64,000 nucleotides of DNA. Origin: Alphaproteobacteria bacterium PA4 (GTDB lineage Bacteria; Pseudomonadota; Alphaproteobacteria; Sphingomonadales; Sphingomonadaceae). The stretch covers positions 38,963-102,962 of the forward strand of contig NKIQ01000010.1 in NCBI GenBank assembly GCA_002256005.1. The letters are read 5' to 3'. The notes under the pieces were generated by a model that worked only from the letters and a program-made list of their open reading frames with translations, did not search any database and was not told the DNA's origin. A program made the position numbers and the translations under genes. Positions 25,819 through 35,398 of the stretch are shown piece by piece; positions within the stretch are counted from its first letter, which is position 1; the number at the start of each line of letters is the position of its first letter.

Positions 25819-26187
25819 ATCCAGGCCGTCAGCGTGCCGCCTGCTGGCGCGCCAGCTCGGCCTTGAAATCGGCTTCGGCGCGGTCGATCTGGCGGCGGGT
25901 TTCGCCCGGGTCGACAAAGGCCATGGCGTTGCCGGCAAGCAGTGCGCGGCGCTTGCCGGCGAGATCGAAGAATTCCGGGTGGAAGTTGAGGAAGACATCG
26001 GCGCGGACGCGGCGCAGCCGGGCGAAGGTCCGGGTGAAATCGGCGGCAGCTTGCGGGTAATCGCGGTCGCCGACCAGGGGCTGCCCGGCGACGGTCAGGC
26101 TGGTGGCGAAGAGTACGGTCTTGCCGCCGGCGCTGGTCAGCCAGCTGACGCCGCCGCGGGTGTGGCCGGGGCTGGCGATGGCGGTGA
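25800..26187. repeat. Direct repeat copy 2 (inside the intact beta-lactamase gene)
   Basis: This is the partner of 15249-15636. It comprises the 3' part of the intact B3 metallo-beta-lactamase gene and 29 bases after its stop. With copy 1 it brackets the autotransporter and the small ORFs. Confidence 0.88.
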
Positions 26188-26677
26188 GGGTGACGGGGCC
26201 GAGCCGGACCTGCTCGCCATCCTCGACGATGCGATCGACGGTGACAGCGGGAAAGCCCTCCAGCTCCGGCCGGCCCAGTGTCCTGCCGGCTTCGAGGTCC
26301 GGCTTTTCGCCGGCGGTGGCGATGAGGCGGGCGCCGGTCAGCCGCTTCAGCTCGGCAAGGCCGCCGGCGTGATCATAATGGCTGTGGTTGATGAGGATAT
26401 ATTTGACGTCGGCCAGCCGGAAGCCGAGCGCCCGGATGCTGGCGGCGATCTGCGGCGCCGATTCGGGCAGGCCGCCATCGATCAGCACATGGCCCTGCGG
26501 CCCGGTGACCAGATAGGCAGACAGGCCCTGGCTGCCGACATGATGGACATTGCCGAGGATGCGGAACGGCGCCAGCGGCTGCACCCATTGCACCCGCTGC
26601 GCGCTGCTCTGGGCCAGCGCCGGCGCGGCGAGGGTCAGCGCAAGCGTCAGGATTCGCAGCATCATGGGCCTCCTCAT
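25829..26677 (-). CDS. Subclass B3 metallo-beta-lactamase
   Basis: The protein has 282 residues with a Sec signal peptide ([20 protein letters not shown]). All zinc ligands of subclass B3 are present: His98, His100, Asp102 and His103 in [10 protein letters not shown], His172 in SPGHTRGG, and His233 in NFHPEFFD. These correspond to the standard positions H116, H118, D120, H121, H196 and H263. It should be a periplasmic enzyme able to hydrolyse beta-lactams, possibly carbapenems; activity cannot be told from sequence, and related folds have other hydrolase roles. Its ATG overlaps the gpsA stop (ATGA), so it is the third gene of tsaD-gpsA-bla. Confidence 0.9.
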   Translation of the reverse strand: MRRPMMLRILTLALTLAAPALAQSSAQRVQWVQPLAPFRILGNVHHVGSQGLSAYLVTGPQGHVLIDGGLPESAPQIAASIRALGFRLADVKYILINHSHYDHAGGLAELKRLTGARLIATAGEKPDLEAGRTLGRPELEGFPAVTVDRIVEDGEQVRLGPVTLTAIASPGHTRGGVSWLTSAGGKTVLFATSLTVAGQPLVGDRDYPQAAADFTRTFARLRRVRADVFLNFHPEFFDLAGKRRALLAGNAMAFVDPGETRRQIDRAEADFKAELARQQAAR

Positions 26678-27636
26678 TCCACGGTCAGCGGCCGGGCGAG
26701 CAGCGCGGCGATGGTATCGCTGACCGCCGCCCCGGCGAGCAGCGCGGCCACCGCATTGCAGATCGGCATGTCGACACCGGCGGCGCGGGCGGCGGCGGCG
26801 AGCACCGGCGCGGTCGCCGCGCCCTCCGCCACGGTGCGGGTGTCGAGCAGCGTCGCCACCGGCTCACCACGGCCGATGCCGAGGCCGAGCGAGAAGTTGC
26901 GGCTGTTGGTCGAGGAGCAGGTCAGCACCAGGTCGCCCAGCCCCGACAGGCCGGCGAGCGTTTCGGCGCGGGCGCCGCGGGCGAGGCCGAAGCGCGTCAT
27001 TTCGGCAAAGCCGCGCGCGATCAGCGCGGCGCGGGCATTGAGGCCGAGGCCGGCGCCTTCGACGACCCCGCAAGCAATCGCCAGCACATTCTTGACCGCG
27101 CCGCCGATTTCGGCGCCGGTGACGTCATCGCTCAGGTAAGGCCGGAACGTCGGCCGCGCCAGCCGCGCCACCAGCGCCGCGCCCAGCGCCGCATCGGCGG
27201 TGGCGAGCGTGACGGCGGTGGGCAGGCCGCGCGCCACTTCGCCGGCGAAGGTCGGGCCAGAGAGGACGGCGACCGGCGCCGGGCCGGTGTCGGCGGCGAC
27301 CTCGGCCATCAGTTTCAGGCTGCCGGATTCGATGCCCTTGGCACAGAGGATGCGCGGCTGGTCGCCAACCGGCGCTGCGGCCAGCACAGAGCGCAGATGC
27401 TGGGCCGGCACAACGACCAGCCAGGCGCTGGCGGCGGCGAGATCGGCGAGATCGGCGGTGGCGCGGATACGCGGGCTGAGCGCCACGCCGGGCAGGAACA
27501 GCGGGTTTTCCTGCGCGTCATTGACGGCGGTGACCACCTCCGCCTCGCGCGCCCAGAGCCGCACATCCTCATCGGCCGCCATCACCTGCGCCAGCGCGGT
27601 GCCCCAGGCACCGCCGCCGATGACGCCGATGGTCAC
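26674..27636 (-). CDS. gpsA: NAD(P)-dependent glycerol-3-phosphate dehydrogenase
   Basis: The protein has 320 residues from a GTG at 27636 that overlaps the tsaD stop (GTGA). The N-terminal Rossmann motif is [19 protein letters not shown]. The family segments [36 protein letters not shown] and the catalytic lysine region [18 protein letters not shown] are present. GpsA reduces dihydroxyacetone phosphate to sn-glycerol 3-phosphate for phospholipid synthesis. A longer frame begins upstream but lies inside tsaD, so the GTG start is preferred. Confidence 0.95.
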   Translation of the reverse strand: MTIGVIGGGAWGTALAQVMAADEDVRLWAREAEVVTAVNDAQENPLFLPGVALSPRIRATADLADLAAASAWLVVVPAQHLRSVLAAAPVGDQPRILCAKGIESGSLKLMAEVAADTGPAPVAVLSGPTFAGEVARGLPTAVTLATADAALGAALVARLARPTFRPYLSDDVTGAEIGGAVKNVLAIACGVVEGAGLGLNARAALIARGFAEMTRFGLARGARAETLAGLSGLGDLVLTCSSTNSRNFSLGLGIGRGEPVATLLDTRTVAEGAATAPVLAAAARAAGVDMPICNAVAALLAGAAVSDTIAALLARPLTVE

Positions 27637-28676
27637 GCGCGTACCCCCGCCCCGCGCACCGGCTCCGCCCCCGGATCGAGCGGCCAGCGCGGCCGCGCCG
27701 GTGCGTCGAGCGTGTCGACCAGCCCCAATCGGAAGCGCTCCACCCCCGCCCAGGCGATCATCGCGCCATTGTCGGTGCACAGCCACAGCGGCGGCGCGAC
27801 GAACGCCAGCCCGGCGACAGCGGCCAGCCCGGCGAGCGCGGCGCGAATGGCCTGGTTGGAGGCGACGCCGCCGGCCACCACCAGCGCTGTTGCCTGTGGA
27901 AACGCCACCATGGCGCGGCGGGTGCGGTCGATCAGGCAGTCGGTGGCGGCGGCCTGAAAGCCGGCGGCGAGATCGGCGCGGTCAATATCGTCGGGCGCCG
28001 GCAGCGCCTGCCATTGCCGCAGCACCGCCGATTTCAGCCCGGCGAAGGAAAAATGCGGCTCGTCACTGCCGAGCAGGGGGCGCGGCAGATGAAAGCGCCG
28101 CGCATCGCCGTGCGCCGCCGCCCGCTCCACCGCCGGGCCGCCGGGAAAGCCCAGGCCCAGCACCTTCGCCGTCTTGTCGAAGGCTTCGCCGATGGCATCG
28201 TCGATGGTCGTCGCCAGCCGGCGATAGCGGCCGACGCCTTCCACCCCGAGCAATTGGCAATGGCCGCCGGAGACGAGCAGCAGCAGATAGGGAAACTCCA
28301 GCCCGGCATCCGCCAGACGCGGGCTCAGCGCATGGCCCTCCAGATGGTTGACGGCGATCAGCGGCTTGCCGGCGCCCCAGGCCAGTGCCTTGCCGGTGAC
28401 CAGCCCGACCATGACGCCGCCGATCAGCCCCGGCCCGGCGGTGGCGGCGATGGCGTCGACATCGGCGAGCCTGACCCCGGCCTCCGCCAGCACATCGGCG
28501 ACCATCGGCGTCAGCCGGTCGACATGGGCGCGCGCCGCCAGTTCCGGCACCACGCCGCCGAACGGGCGATGCTCGGCATCCTGGCTGGCGATGCGCTGGG
28601 CGAGGATGCGGCGCTGGTCATCGAGCAGCGCCACCGCCGTTTCATCGCAAGAAGACTCAAGGCCGAGCACAAGCAT
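27633..28676 (-). CDS. tsaD: tRNA N6-threonylcarbamoyladenosine transferase subunit TsaD
   Basis: The protein has 347 residues when started at the ATG at 28676, which gives the usual [20 protein letters not shown] beginning. A GTG two codons upstream is an alternative. The metal-binding histidines are in NHLEGHAL. The SGGHCQLL loop, the [19 protein letters not shown] segment and [13 protein letters not shown] with the last metal-binding Asp are all present. TsaD, with TsaB and TsaE, makes t6A37 in ANN-decoding tRNAs. It leads the operon with gpsA and the beta-lactamase, divergent from cfa. Confidence 0.96.
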   Translation of the reverse strand: MLVLGLESSCDETAVALLDDQRRILAQRIASQDAEHRPFGGVVPELAARAHVDRLTPMVADVLAEAGVRLADVDAIAATAGPGLIGGVMVGLVTGKALAWGAGKPLIAVNHLEGHALSPRLADAGLEFPYLLLLVSGGHCQLLGVEGVGRYRRLATTIDDAIGEAFDKTAKVLGLGFPGGPAVERAAAHGDARRFHLPRPLLGSDEPHFSFAGLKSAVLRQWQALPAPDDIDRADLAAGFQAAATDCLIDRTRRAMVAFPQATALVVAGGVASNQAIRAALAGLAAVAGLAFVAPPLWLCTDNGAMIAWAGVERFRLGLVDTLDAPARPRWPLDPGAEPVRGAGVRA

Positions 28677-28746
28677 CGACACGCCATAGCCGTCTTGGCC
28701 GCATGCGGTCTAGGCGAAGCCAAGCGGCCCGGTTATCTAGATCGTC

Positions 28747-29967
28747 ATGTTCCTGCTCAATCGCCTGTTCACCAAGATGATCCGCGAGGGTCAGCTCACC
28801 GTTATCGACCACCAGGGCAAGCGCTGGGAATACGGCACGCCGCACCCCGCCAAGCCGCCGGTGACGGTGCGCTTCACCACCAACGCCACCGCCCGCGCCA
28901 TCGCCCTCAACCCGGCCTTGGGTGCCGGCGAGGCCTTCATGGACGGCCGGCTGGTCATCGAGCAGGGCGATATCGCCGGCCTCGTCGATCTCGTCACCTG
29001 GAACCTCCGCTGGCAGCGCGACAATCCGGTGCGCTTCGCGCTGTGGCGGCAGGCGAGCATCGCGGCCAAGCTCGACCAGATCAATTTCGCCCGGCGCTCG
29101 AAGCGCAATGTCGCGCATCATTATGATCTCGACGACCGGCTCTACGATCTGTTCCTCGATCCGCACCGGCAATACAGCTGCGCCTATTTCGACACGCCGG
29201 AGATGAGCCTCGAAGCCGCGCAGGAGGCCAAGCTCGCCCATATCGCGGCGAAACTCGACCTCAAGCCCGGCCAGCGCGTGCTCGACATCGGCTGCGGCTG
29301 GGGCGGCATGGCGCGCTATATCCACAAGGTGTCGGGTGCCGAGGTGCTGGGCATCACGCTGTCGGAAGAGCAACTCGCCTATGCCCGCCGCAAATCCGAG
29401 GAACTGTGCATCGCCGACAAGGTGAAGTTCGAGCTGATCGACTATCGCGCGCTGACCGGCCAGTTCGATCGCATCGTCTCGGTCGGCATGTTCGAACATG
29501 TCGGCCTGCCGCACTTCCGGCAATATTTCGAAACCGTCGAGCGCCTGCTCGCCACCGATGGCGTCGCGCTGATCCACAGCATCGCCCGTGCCGATGGCCC
29601 CGGCGCCACCGATCCCTGGACGGCGAAGTATATCTTCCCCGGTGGCTATTCGCCGGCGCTGTCGCAGATCGTGCCGGCGGTGGAGCGGGCCTGGCTGTGG
29701 ATCACCGATATCGAGGTGCTGCGCCTGCATTACGCCCATACCATCCGCCACTGGTATGACCGCTGCGCCGCGAAACAGGCGGAGATCGAGACGCTGTACG
29801 ACGCGCGTTTCTACCGGATGTGGATGTTCTACCTCGCCGCCGCCATGTCGGCGTTCAACAACGACGGCCATATGAATGTGCAGCTGCAATTGACCAAGCG
29901 CCGCGACACGCTGCCCATCCGCCGCGACTATATCGCCGCCACCGAGGCGGTGCTGGCGGCGCGGTGA
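28747..29967 (+). CDS. cfa: Cyclopropane-fatty-acyl-phospholipid synthase
   Basis: The protein has 406 residues. The N-terminal domain (GEAFMDGRLVIEQGDIAGLV) is typical of Cfa. The SAM-binding motif is RVLDIGCGWGGMARYI. Further conserved parts are HHYDLDDRLYDLFLDPHRQY, the acceptor-side YSCAYFDTPEMSLEAAQ, MFEHVGLPHFRQYF and FNNDGHMNVQLQL. It transfers a methylene group from SAM to unsaturated acyl chains of membrane lipids, which usually protects stationary-phase or acid-stressed cells. The stop overlaps the GTG of the following oxidase (GTGA). Confidence 0.93.
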   Translation: MFLLNRLFTKMIREGQLTVIDHQGKRWEYGTPHPAKPPVTVRFTTNATARAIALNPALGAGEAFMDGRLVIEQGDIAGLVDLVTWNLRWQRDNPVRFALWRQASIAAKLDQINFARRSKRNVAHHYDLDDRLYDLFLDPHRQYSCAYFDTPEMSLEAAQEAKLAHIAAKLDLKPGQRVLDIGCGWGGMARYIHKVSGAEVLGITLSEEQLAYARRKSEELCIADKVKFELIDYRALTGQFDRIVSVGMFEHVGLPHFRQYFETVERLLATDGVALIHSIARADGPGATDPWTAKYIFPGGYSPALSQIVPAVERAWLWITDIEVLRLHYAHTIRHWYDRCAAKQAEIETLYDARFYRMWMFYLAAAMSAFNNDGHMNVQLQLTKRRDTLPIRRDYIAATEAVLAAR

Positions 29968-31190
29968 CCGGCATCGACCGCCGCACCCTGCTCGCCGCCA
30001 GCGCCGCGGCGCCGGCCGCGGCGCGTGCCGGGGTGGCGCCGGATGTGTGGGACGCAATCGTTGTCGGCGCCGGCGTGTTCGGCGCCTGGACGGCGGAACG
30101 GCTGCGCGCCGCCGGCCAGCGCGTGCTGCTGTTGGACGCCTGGGGGCCGGCGCACGCCCGCGCCTCGTCCGGCGGCGAATCGCGGATGACGCGCAGCGAT
30201 TATGGCCCCGACGAAATCTATTCGCGGCTGGCGCATGAATCGCTGGGTGACTGGATCGCCCTGTCCGCCCGCGCCGGCCTGCCGCTGTTCCACCGCGCCG
30301 GGGTGCTGTTCCTGTTCCAGCAGGATGAGGCCTATGCCCGCGACAGCATCGCCGTGCACCAGCGCCTCGGCTTGCGCCTCGATGTGCTCGACCGCGCCGC
30401 GCTCGGCCGGCGCTGGCCGCAGATCGCCAGCGACGATATCACGCTCGGCCTGCACGAACCCGATTTCGGCGCGCTGATGGCGCGGCGGGCGGTGCAGACG
30501 CTGGTCGATGGCTTTGTCCGCGCCGGTGGCAGTTTCCGCCGTGCGCTGGTGCAGCCACCGGCCGACACGCCGACCTTCGATGCCATCACCCTCGCCGATG
30601 GCGAACGCCTGCGCGCCCGCCGCTTCGTCTTTGCCGCCGGGCCCTGGCTGCCGAAACTGTTCCCGGCGCTGCTCGGCGACCGCATCTTCCCGACCCGGCA
30701 GGAGGTGTTCTTCTTCGCGCCGCCCGCCGGCGATGATCGCTTCGGCCCGGCCCGGCTGCCCGGCTGGGCCGACTGGAACGGCGGCAACATCGTCTATGGC
30801 TTTCCCGATCTCGAAAACCGCGGCTTCAAGATCGCCGAGGACGGCCATGGCCCGGCCATCGACCCCGATGGCGGCGACCGCACCGCCAGTCCGGCGCGCA
30901 TCGCCTTTGCCCATGCCTATCTCGCCCGCCGTTTCCCGGCGCTGGCCAGCGCACCGCTGGTCGAAAGCCGGGTCTGCCAATATGAAAACAGCGCCAATGG
31001 CGATTTCCTGATCGACACCCACCCGGCCTGGCCGAACGCCGTGCTGCTCGGCGGCGGCTCCGGCCATGGCTTCAAGCACGGCCCCGCCGTCGGTCGCCTC
31101 GCCGCCGCACTGGCGCTGGCGGGCACCCCGGCGCCGGCGCGGTTTTCGCTGGCGAGCAAGGGGCGCAACCAGGCGCGTGCGGTGCATTAG
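29964..31190 (+). CDS. FAD-dependent amino acid oxidase of the sarcosine/N-methyltryptophan oxidase type
   Basis: The protein has 408 residues from a GTG at 29964. A twin-arginine-like leader (DRRTLLAASAAAPAAARA) precedes the FAD motif DAIVVGAGVFGAWTAERLRA. The segment ASSGGESRMTRSDYG matches monomeric sarcosine oxidase and N-methyltryptophan oxidase. SRVCQYENSANGDFLID carries the Cys that in those enzymes forms the covalent 8-alpha-S-cysteinyl FAD bond, and GGGSGHGFKHGPAVG is the family C-terminal motif. It probably oxidises a secondary amino acid. The possible Tat signal is unusual for the family. It is translationally coupled to cfa. Confidence 0.82.
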   Translation: MTGIDRRTLLAASAAAPAAARAGVAPDVWDAIVVGAGVFGAWTAERLRAAGQRVLLLDAWGPAHARASSGGESRMTRSDYGPDEIYSRLAHESLGDWIALSARAGLPLFHRAGVLFLFQQDEAYARDSIAVHQRLGLRLDVLDRAALGRRWPQIASDDITLGLHEPDFGALMARRAVQTLVDGFVRAGGSFRRALVQPPADTPTFDAITLADGERLRARRFVFAAGPWLPKLFPALLGDRIFPTRQEVFFFAPPAGDDRFGPARLPGWADWNGGNIVYGFPDLENRGFKIAEDGHGPAIDPDGGDRTASPARIAFAHAYLARRFPALASAPLVESRVCQYENSANGDFLIDTHPAWPNAVLLGGGSGHGFKHGPAVGRLAAALALAGTPAPARFSLASKGRNQARAVH

Positions 31191-31314
31191 AAGATGCCTC
31201 CGGCGGCTGGGGCCTTGGCCCCAGACCCCAATTGTTTGGGGTGTGGCTGGGCTGCACATGCCGTTCTCATAAAAGGAGGTCTGGGGCCTCAGGCCCCAGC
31301 CGCCGGAGGCATCT
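31191..31314. repeat. Family A palindrome between two co-directional genes
   Basis: The arms 31191-31229 and 31276-31314 start AAGATGCCTCCGGCGG and end CCGCCGGAGGCATCTT, longer than in other copies. The element follows the oxidase stop directly and precedes the S10 peptidase by 34 bases, so it may terminate the cfa operon. Confidence 0.9.
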
Positions 31315-31348
31315 TGCTCTCGCCGCCGCCCGCGTTAAGGTCATCGCC

Positions 31349-32851
31349 ATGACCATGCTCCGCCTCAGCCTCGCCGCCGCCCTGCTCCTCGCCGCCCCGG
31401 CCTTTGCCCAGGAGGCCGCGAAGCCCGAGAGCAAGGCCGAGGCGCCGCCGCCGGCGCCCAACCGGTCGGTGACCAAACACAAGGGCGTCTTCGGCGGGGT
31501 GCCGATCAGCTATACCGCCACCGCCGGCGAGACGTTCCTGAAGGACAAGGATGGCAAGCCGATCGCGGCGATCTATGCCACCAGCTATGTGAAGGATGGC
31601 CCCGCTGATCCGAAACGCCCGGTGACGTTTCTCTACAATGGCGGGCCGGGCTCGGGCTCGGTCTGGCTGCACATGGGGGCGTTCGGGCCGAAGCGGGTGA
31701 AGATCCCGGATGCGAAGGACGACGGCGCGCCGCCCTATCCGATCATCGACAACCCCGAATCTTTGCTCGATGTCACCGATATCGTCTTCATCGACCCGGT
31801 CGGCACCGGCTGGTCCTATCCGCTCGGCAAGACGGAAGGGAAGGTCTTCTGGGGCGTCACCCAGGATGCCAAGTCGGTGGCCGATTTCATCCGGCTGTGG
31901 CTCAATGAAAATGGCCGCTGGAACGCGCCGAAGTTCATCGGCGGCGAAAGCTATGGCACCACCCGCTCGGCGGCGCTGATCAACCAGCTCGAGGGCCAGT
32001 ACAATGATGTCGCCGTCAACGGCGTCATCCTCATCTCGACCATTCTCGATTTCGGTGCCGAGGCCGAAACCGAAGGCAATGAGATGCAATATGTGGTGAC
32101 GCTGCCGTCGATGGCGGCGGTGGCGCATTATCACAAGGCGTTGCCGCAGCAGCCGGCGGCGCTGGAGCCGTTCCTCGATGCCGCCCGCGAATTCGCGCGC
32201 GGGCCGTACATCACGGCGCTGCTGAAGGGCAATGCCCTGTCGGCCGAGGAGCGGGCGAGCGTGCGCAAGCAGCTTGCCGGCTATACCGGCCTGTCGGAAG
32301 ACTATCTGGAGCGCGCCAATCTGCGCGTCAGCCCCGATCGCTTCTACAAGGAATTGCTGCGCACGCGCGGCACCACGGTCGGCCGGCTCGATGCCCGCTA
32401 TGTCGGCATCGATTACGACAATGCCGGCGAAGGGCCGGACAATGATCCGAGCTTCTATGGCATCGACGGCTCCTATACCGCCGCCATCAACAGCTATGCC
32501 CGCGGTGACCTGGGCTACAAGACCGAGCGGTCCTACGTCACCATCGGCGGCGTCGGCGAATGGGACTGGAAGCTGGGTGGCCGCCGCGACGGTACCACCT
32601 ATGTCAATGTCGCGCCCTATCTGTCGCGGGCGTTGCGCGAGAATTCCGGGCTGAAGGTCTTCGTCGGCCAGGGCTATTATGATTTCGCGACGCCCTTTTT
32701 CGGCGCCGAACAGTCATTGACCCGCCCCGGCTTTCCGGCCGGCCGCGTCGAGTTCCATTACTATCAGGCCGGGCACATGATGTATGTGCACGATGCCGAT
32801 CTGGCGAAGCTGTCGGCCGATATCCGCGGCTTCATCAACCGGCAGAAATAG
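31349..32851 (+). CDS. Secreted serine carboxypeptidase, S10 family
   Basis: The protein has 500 residues from the ATG at 31349, with a signal peptide (LRLSLAAALLLAAPAFAQE). The S10 features are TFLYNGGPGSGSVWLHMG (oxyanion region), the catalytic Ser in FIGGESYGTTRSAAL, the Asp in FVGQGYYDFATPF and the His in YQAGHMMYVH. These enzymes remove C-terminal residues from peptides and are periplasmic or secreted here. Longer upstream starts would run into the palindrome and are unlikely. Its end overlaps the convergent PEP-CTERM gene by 17 bases. Confidence 0.92.
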   Translation: MTMLRLSLAAALLLAAPAFAQEAAKPESKAEAPPPAPNRSVTKHKGVFGGVPISYTATAGETFLKDKDGKPIAAIYATSYVKDGPADPKRPVTFLYNGGPGSGSVWLHMGAFGPKRVKIPDAKDDGAPPYPIIDNPESLLDVTDIVFIDPVGTGWSYPLGKTEGKVFWGVTQDAKSVADFIRLWLNENGRWNAPKFIGGESYGTTRSAALINQLEGQYNDVAVNGVILISTILDFGAEAETEGNEMQYVVTLPSMAAVAHYHKALPQQPAALEPFLDAAREFARGPYITALLKGNALSAEERASVRKQLAGYTGLSEDYLERANLRVSPDRFYKELLRTRGTTVGRLDARYVGIDYDNAGEGPDNDPSFYGIDGSYTAAINSYARGDLGYKTERSYVTIGGVGEWDWKLGGRRDGTTYVNVAPYLSRALRENSGLKVFVGQGYYDFATPFFGAEQSLTRPGFPAGRVEFHYYQAGHMMYVHDADLAKLSADIRGFINRQK

Positions 32852-33830
32852 CCCCGGCCCGGCGCGGCTGGCGGCGCTGCACGGCGCCGACCAGCGCGAA
32901 CCCGGTCAGCAGCAGCGCCCAGGATTGCGGCTCCGGCACCGCCGACAGCGCCGAAAAGGCGAGGCCGCTCGACAGCAGCGTGCGGCTGGCTGCAGCCGAC
33001 AGGCCGGGGGTCACGCTTGCCTTGGTGCTGGCAAAGCTGCGGCCGCCCGTGACGCTGGCATAGATGGGGTCGAGCGGCGCGATGCTGAGGCCCGGGCTGT
33101 CCGCGGTCATCGACAGGCTGAAATCGTAACGGTTCAGCGCCGACAGATCGAGAAAATCCGAGGTGTAGACAAGCGACTGGTCCGGCGAGGTCGCCGAGAG
33201 CATAAAGTTGGTCTGCCCCGCCACGGTGGTGATGCGCGCCGACTGGAACGTCACCGTCAGCAGATTGCGGCGCAACGGGCCATCGGGCACGGCAACCGCA
33301 CTGTAGAGCTGCACCGGCACCGTCCGGATGAACGACATCCGGCCCGGCCCGACATCGAGGCTGAAGCCCGGCTGGCCGCCGATGGTCGTGCTGACCGGCA
33401 CGGCGGTCGCCGTGGCATCGAGCGTGAAATTGGCGCGCTGCGGCCCCGAAACCCAGCTCGACAGCGCTGCCGGCAGCGGCACCTGATAGGTGAAGGCGAC
33501 GATGGGTGAGGAAAAGGCGGTCGACGTGCCGGCCGATGAGAAGATGCGCAGGCTGGGGGCGACCGTCGCCACCCGCACCGATGTCGAATTATAGCCGATG
33601 ATGCGCTGGCCGATGACCTGGCCGCTGCTGTTCGTGACCGGACCATAGATCGGCGTTTTGGTCGTCACCGTCCGGGCGGTGATCTTGTCGGCATTCTTCA
33701 GCGTGATCAGCCGGGCCGGCGGAGCGGAGTCGGGCAGCGATGTGAAGGTGCCGATCGACTGGCCATGCGCCTGGACCGCCGGCACCAGCATCGCGGCCGC
33801 CAGGGCCATCATCGGGGCAAGACGCATCAT
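32835..33830 (-). CDS. PEPxxWA-CTERM sorting-domain exported protein
   Basis: The protein has about 331 residues from the ATG at 33830, with a signal peptide (RLAPMMALAAAMLVPAVQA). The C-terminus has PEPQSWALLLTGFALVGAV followed by an arginine-rich tail. This is the tripartite signal (PEP box, hydrophobic helix, basic end) for an exosortase. The passenger is beta-rich and not recognised. Longer starts (to 33887) exist but would hide the signal. No exosortase gene lies in the window. Its promoter region does not show the sigma-54 motif found near the other two PEP-CTERM genes. Confidence 0.85.
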   Translation of the reverse strand: MMRLAPMMALAAAMLVPAVQAHGQSIGTFTSLPDSAPPARLITLKNADKITARTVTTKTPIYGPVTNSSGQVIGQRIIGYNSTSVRVATVAPSLRIFSSAGTSTAFSSPIVAFTYQVPLPAALSSWVSGPQRANFTLDATATAVPVSTTIGGQPGFSLDVGPGRMSFIRTVPVQLYSAVAVPDGPLRRNLLTVTFQSARITTVAGQTNFMLSATSPDQSLVYTSDFLDLSALNRYDFSLSMTADSPGLSIAPLDPIYASVTGGRSFASTKASVTPGLSAAASRTLLSSGLAFSALSAVPEPQSWALLLTGFALVGAVQRRQPRRAGAISAG

Positions 33831-34012
33831 CCGGGCCGGATCCTTCCAGTCGCTGTCAGGCGAATCACACTGCTGTTGAAGACCCAAGTCATTGCCATGT
33901 CAGGAGACCGCCGTAAATGAAAGATGAAGCCGGCGCGGCATCGCTTCATCGCATGCAGCCCGGCATTGCATCAGCGCCCGTCGCCGCTATAGCGACTGCG
34001 CCCGTTCTCCAT

Positions 34013-35257
34013 ATGAAAGCCCTGCCCGTGTCCAAGGCGCCTGTCCCGATCAACCGCGTCGTCCTCGCCTATTCGGGCGGTCTCGATACCTCGGTGATCC
34101 TGAAATGGTTGCAGCAGACCTATGGCTGCGAAGTTGTCACCTTCACCGCCGATCTGGGCCAGGGCGAGGAGCTGGAGCCGGCGCGCGCCAAGGCGGTGAT
34201 GATGGGCGTCAAGCCCGAGCATATCTTCATCGAGGATCTGCGCGAGGAATTCGTGCGCGACTATGTCTTCCCGATGATGCGCGCCAATGCGCTTTACGAG
34301 GGCCTGTACCTGCTCGGCACCTCCATCGCCCGGCCGCTGATCGCCAAGAAGCAGATCGAGATCGCCAAGGCGGTCGGCGCCGATGCCGTCTCCCATGGCG
34401 CCACCGGCAAGGGCAATGACCAGGTGCGCTTCGAACTGGGCTATTATGCGCTCGCCCCCGACATCCGCATCATCGCGCCGTGGCGGGAATGGGATCTCAA
34501 CAGCCGTGAACAGCTGATCGCCTTTGCCGAGGCGCACCAGATTCCGGTCGCCAAGGACAAGCGCGGCGAAAGCCCGTTCTCGACCGATGCCAACCTGTTG
34601 CACACCTCGTCCGAAGGCAAGGTGCTCGAAGATCCGTGGGAAGAAGTGCCGGACTATGTCTATTCGCGCACCGACGACCCGGAAACCGCGCCGGATGCGC
34701 CGCAGTACATCACCATGGATTTCGAACGCGGCGACCCGGTCGCCATCGACGGGGTCGCCTATGCGCCGGCAGCGCTGCTGGCGAAGCTCAATGACCTCGG
34801 CAAGCTGCACGGCATCGGCCGGCTCGACCTCGTCGAGAACCGCTTTGTCGGCATGAAGTCGCGCGGCATGTACGAAACGCCGGGCGGCACCATCCTGCAC
34901 CTCGCCCATCGCGGCATCGAACAGATCACCCTCGATCGCGGCGCCGCGCATCTGAAGGACGAGCTGGCGCCGAAATATGCGCAGCTCATCTACAACGGCT
35001 TCTGGTTCAGCCCCGAGCGCGAGATGCTGCAGGCCGCCATCGATCATTCGCAGGCCAAGGTGTCGGGCACCGTCCGGCTGAAGCTTTACAAGGGCAGTGT
35101 CGGCGTCGTCGGCCGCAAGTCGCCGAACTCGCTCTATTCGGCGGGCATCGTCACCTTCGAGGATGACGCCGGCGCCTATGACCAGCGCGACGCCGCGGGC
35201 TTCATCAAGCTCAACGCGCTGCGGCTGCGGTTGCTGGGGCGCCGCGACGGGCGGTAA
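34013..35257 (+). CDS. argG: Argininosuccinate synthase
   Basis: The protein has 414 residues from the ATG at 34013. The N-type ATP pyrophosphatase loop is [20 protein letters not shown]. Other family segments are [41 protein letters not shown] and [20 protein letters not shown]. The enzyme joins citrulline and aspartate, using ATP, in arginine synthesis. The open frame extends 32 codons further upstream without homology to the family, so the internal ATG is preferred; a GTG at 34028 is also possible. The gene stands alone and ends at a family B palindrome. Confidence 0.95.
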   Translation: MKALPVSKAPVPINRVVLAYSGGLDTSVILKWLQQTYGCEVVTFTADLGQGEELEPARAKAVMMGVKPEHIFIEDLREEFVRDYVFPMMRANALYEGLYLLGTSIARPLIAKKQIEIAKAVGADAVSHGATGKGNDQVRFELGYYALAPDIRIIAPWREWDLNSREQLIAFAEAHQIPVAKDKRGESPFSTDANLLHTSSEGKVLEDPWEEVPDYVYSRTDDPETAPDAPQYITMDFERGDPVAIDGVAYAPAALLAKLNDLGKLHGIGRLDLVENRFVGMKSRGMYETPGGTILHLAHRGIEQITLDRGAAHLKDELAPKYAQLIYNGFWFSPEREMLQAAIDHSQAKVSGTVRLKLYKGSVGVVGRKSPNSLYSAGIVTFEDDAGAYDQRDAAGFIKLNALRLRLLGRRDGR

Positions 35258-35262
35258 GGACG

Positions 35263-35392
35263 CCTCCCTCCCCCTTGCGGGGAGGGCGACTCACCGAAGG
35301 TGAGCGGGGTGGGGGTCCCCGTGTGGCCGCACAAGTAACCCCCACCCCGCTCGGCTGGCGCCGAGTCGCCCTCCCCGCAAGGGGGAGGGAGG
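35263..35392. repeat. Family B palindrome between convergent genes
   Basis: The left half starts CCTCCCTCCCCCTTGCGGGG and the right half ends with its inverse. The inner parts GACTCACCGAAGGTGAGCGG and CTCGGCTGGCGCCGAGTC add smaller hairpins. The element fills the gap between the convergent argG and marC-like genes. A nearly identical copy lies at 61216-61345 and short versions at 40891-40920 and 41828-41853. Confidence 0.9.
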
Positions 35393-35398
35393 GGTCTT

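Noticed and set aside
33917..34012. Extra 32 N-terminal codons for argG
   Set aside because: The family begins just before the ATP-pyrophosphatase loop; the extension has no conserved residues and an internal ATG fits.
33831..34012. Sigma-54 promoter for the PEP-CTERM gene at 32835
   Set aside because: The best candidate on the minus strand has GG but no GC at the required ten-base spacing.
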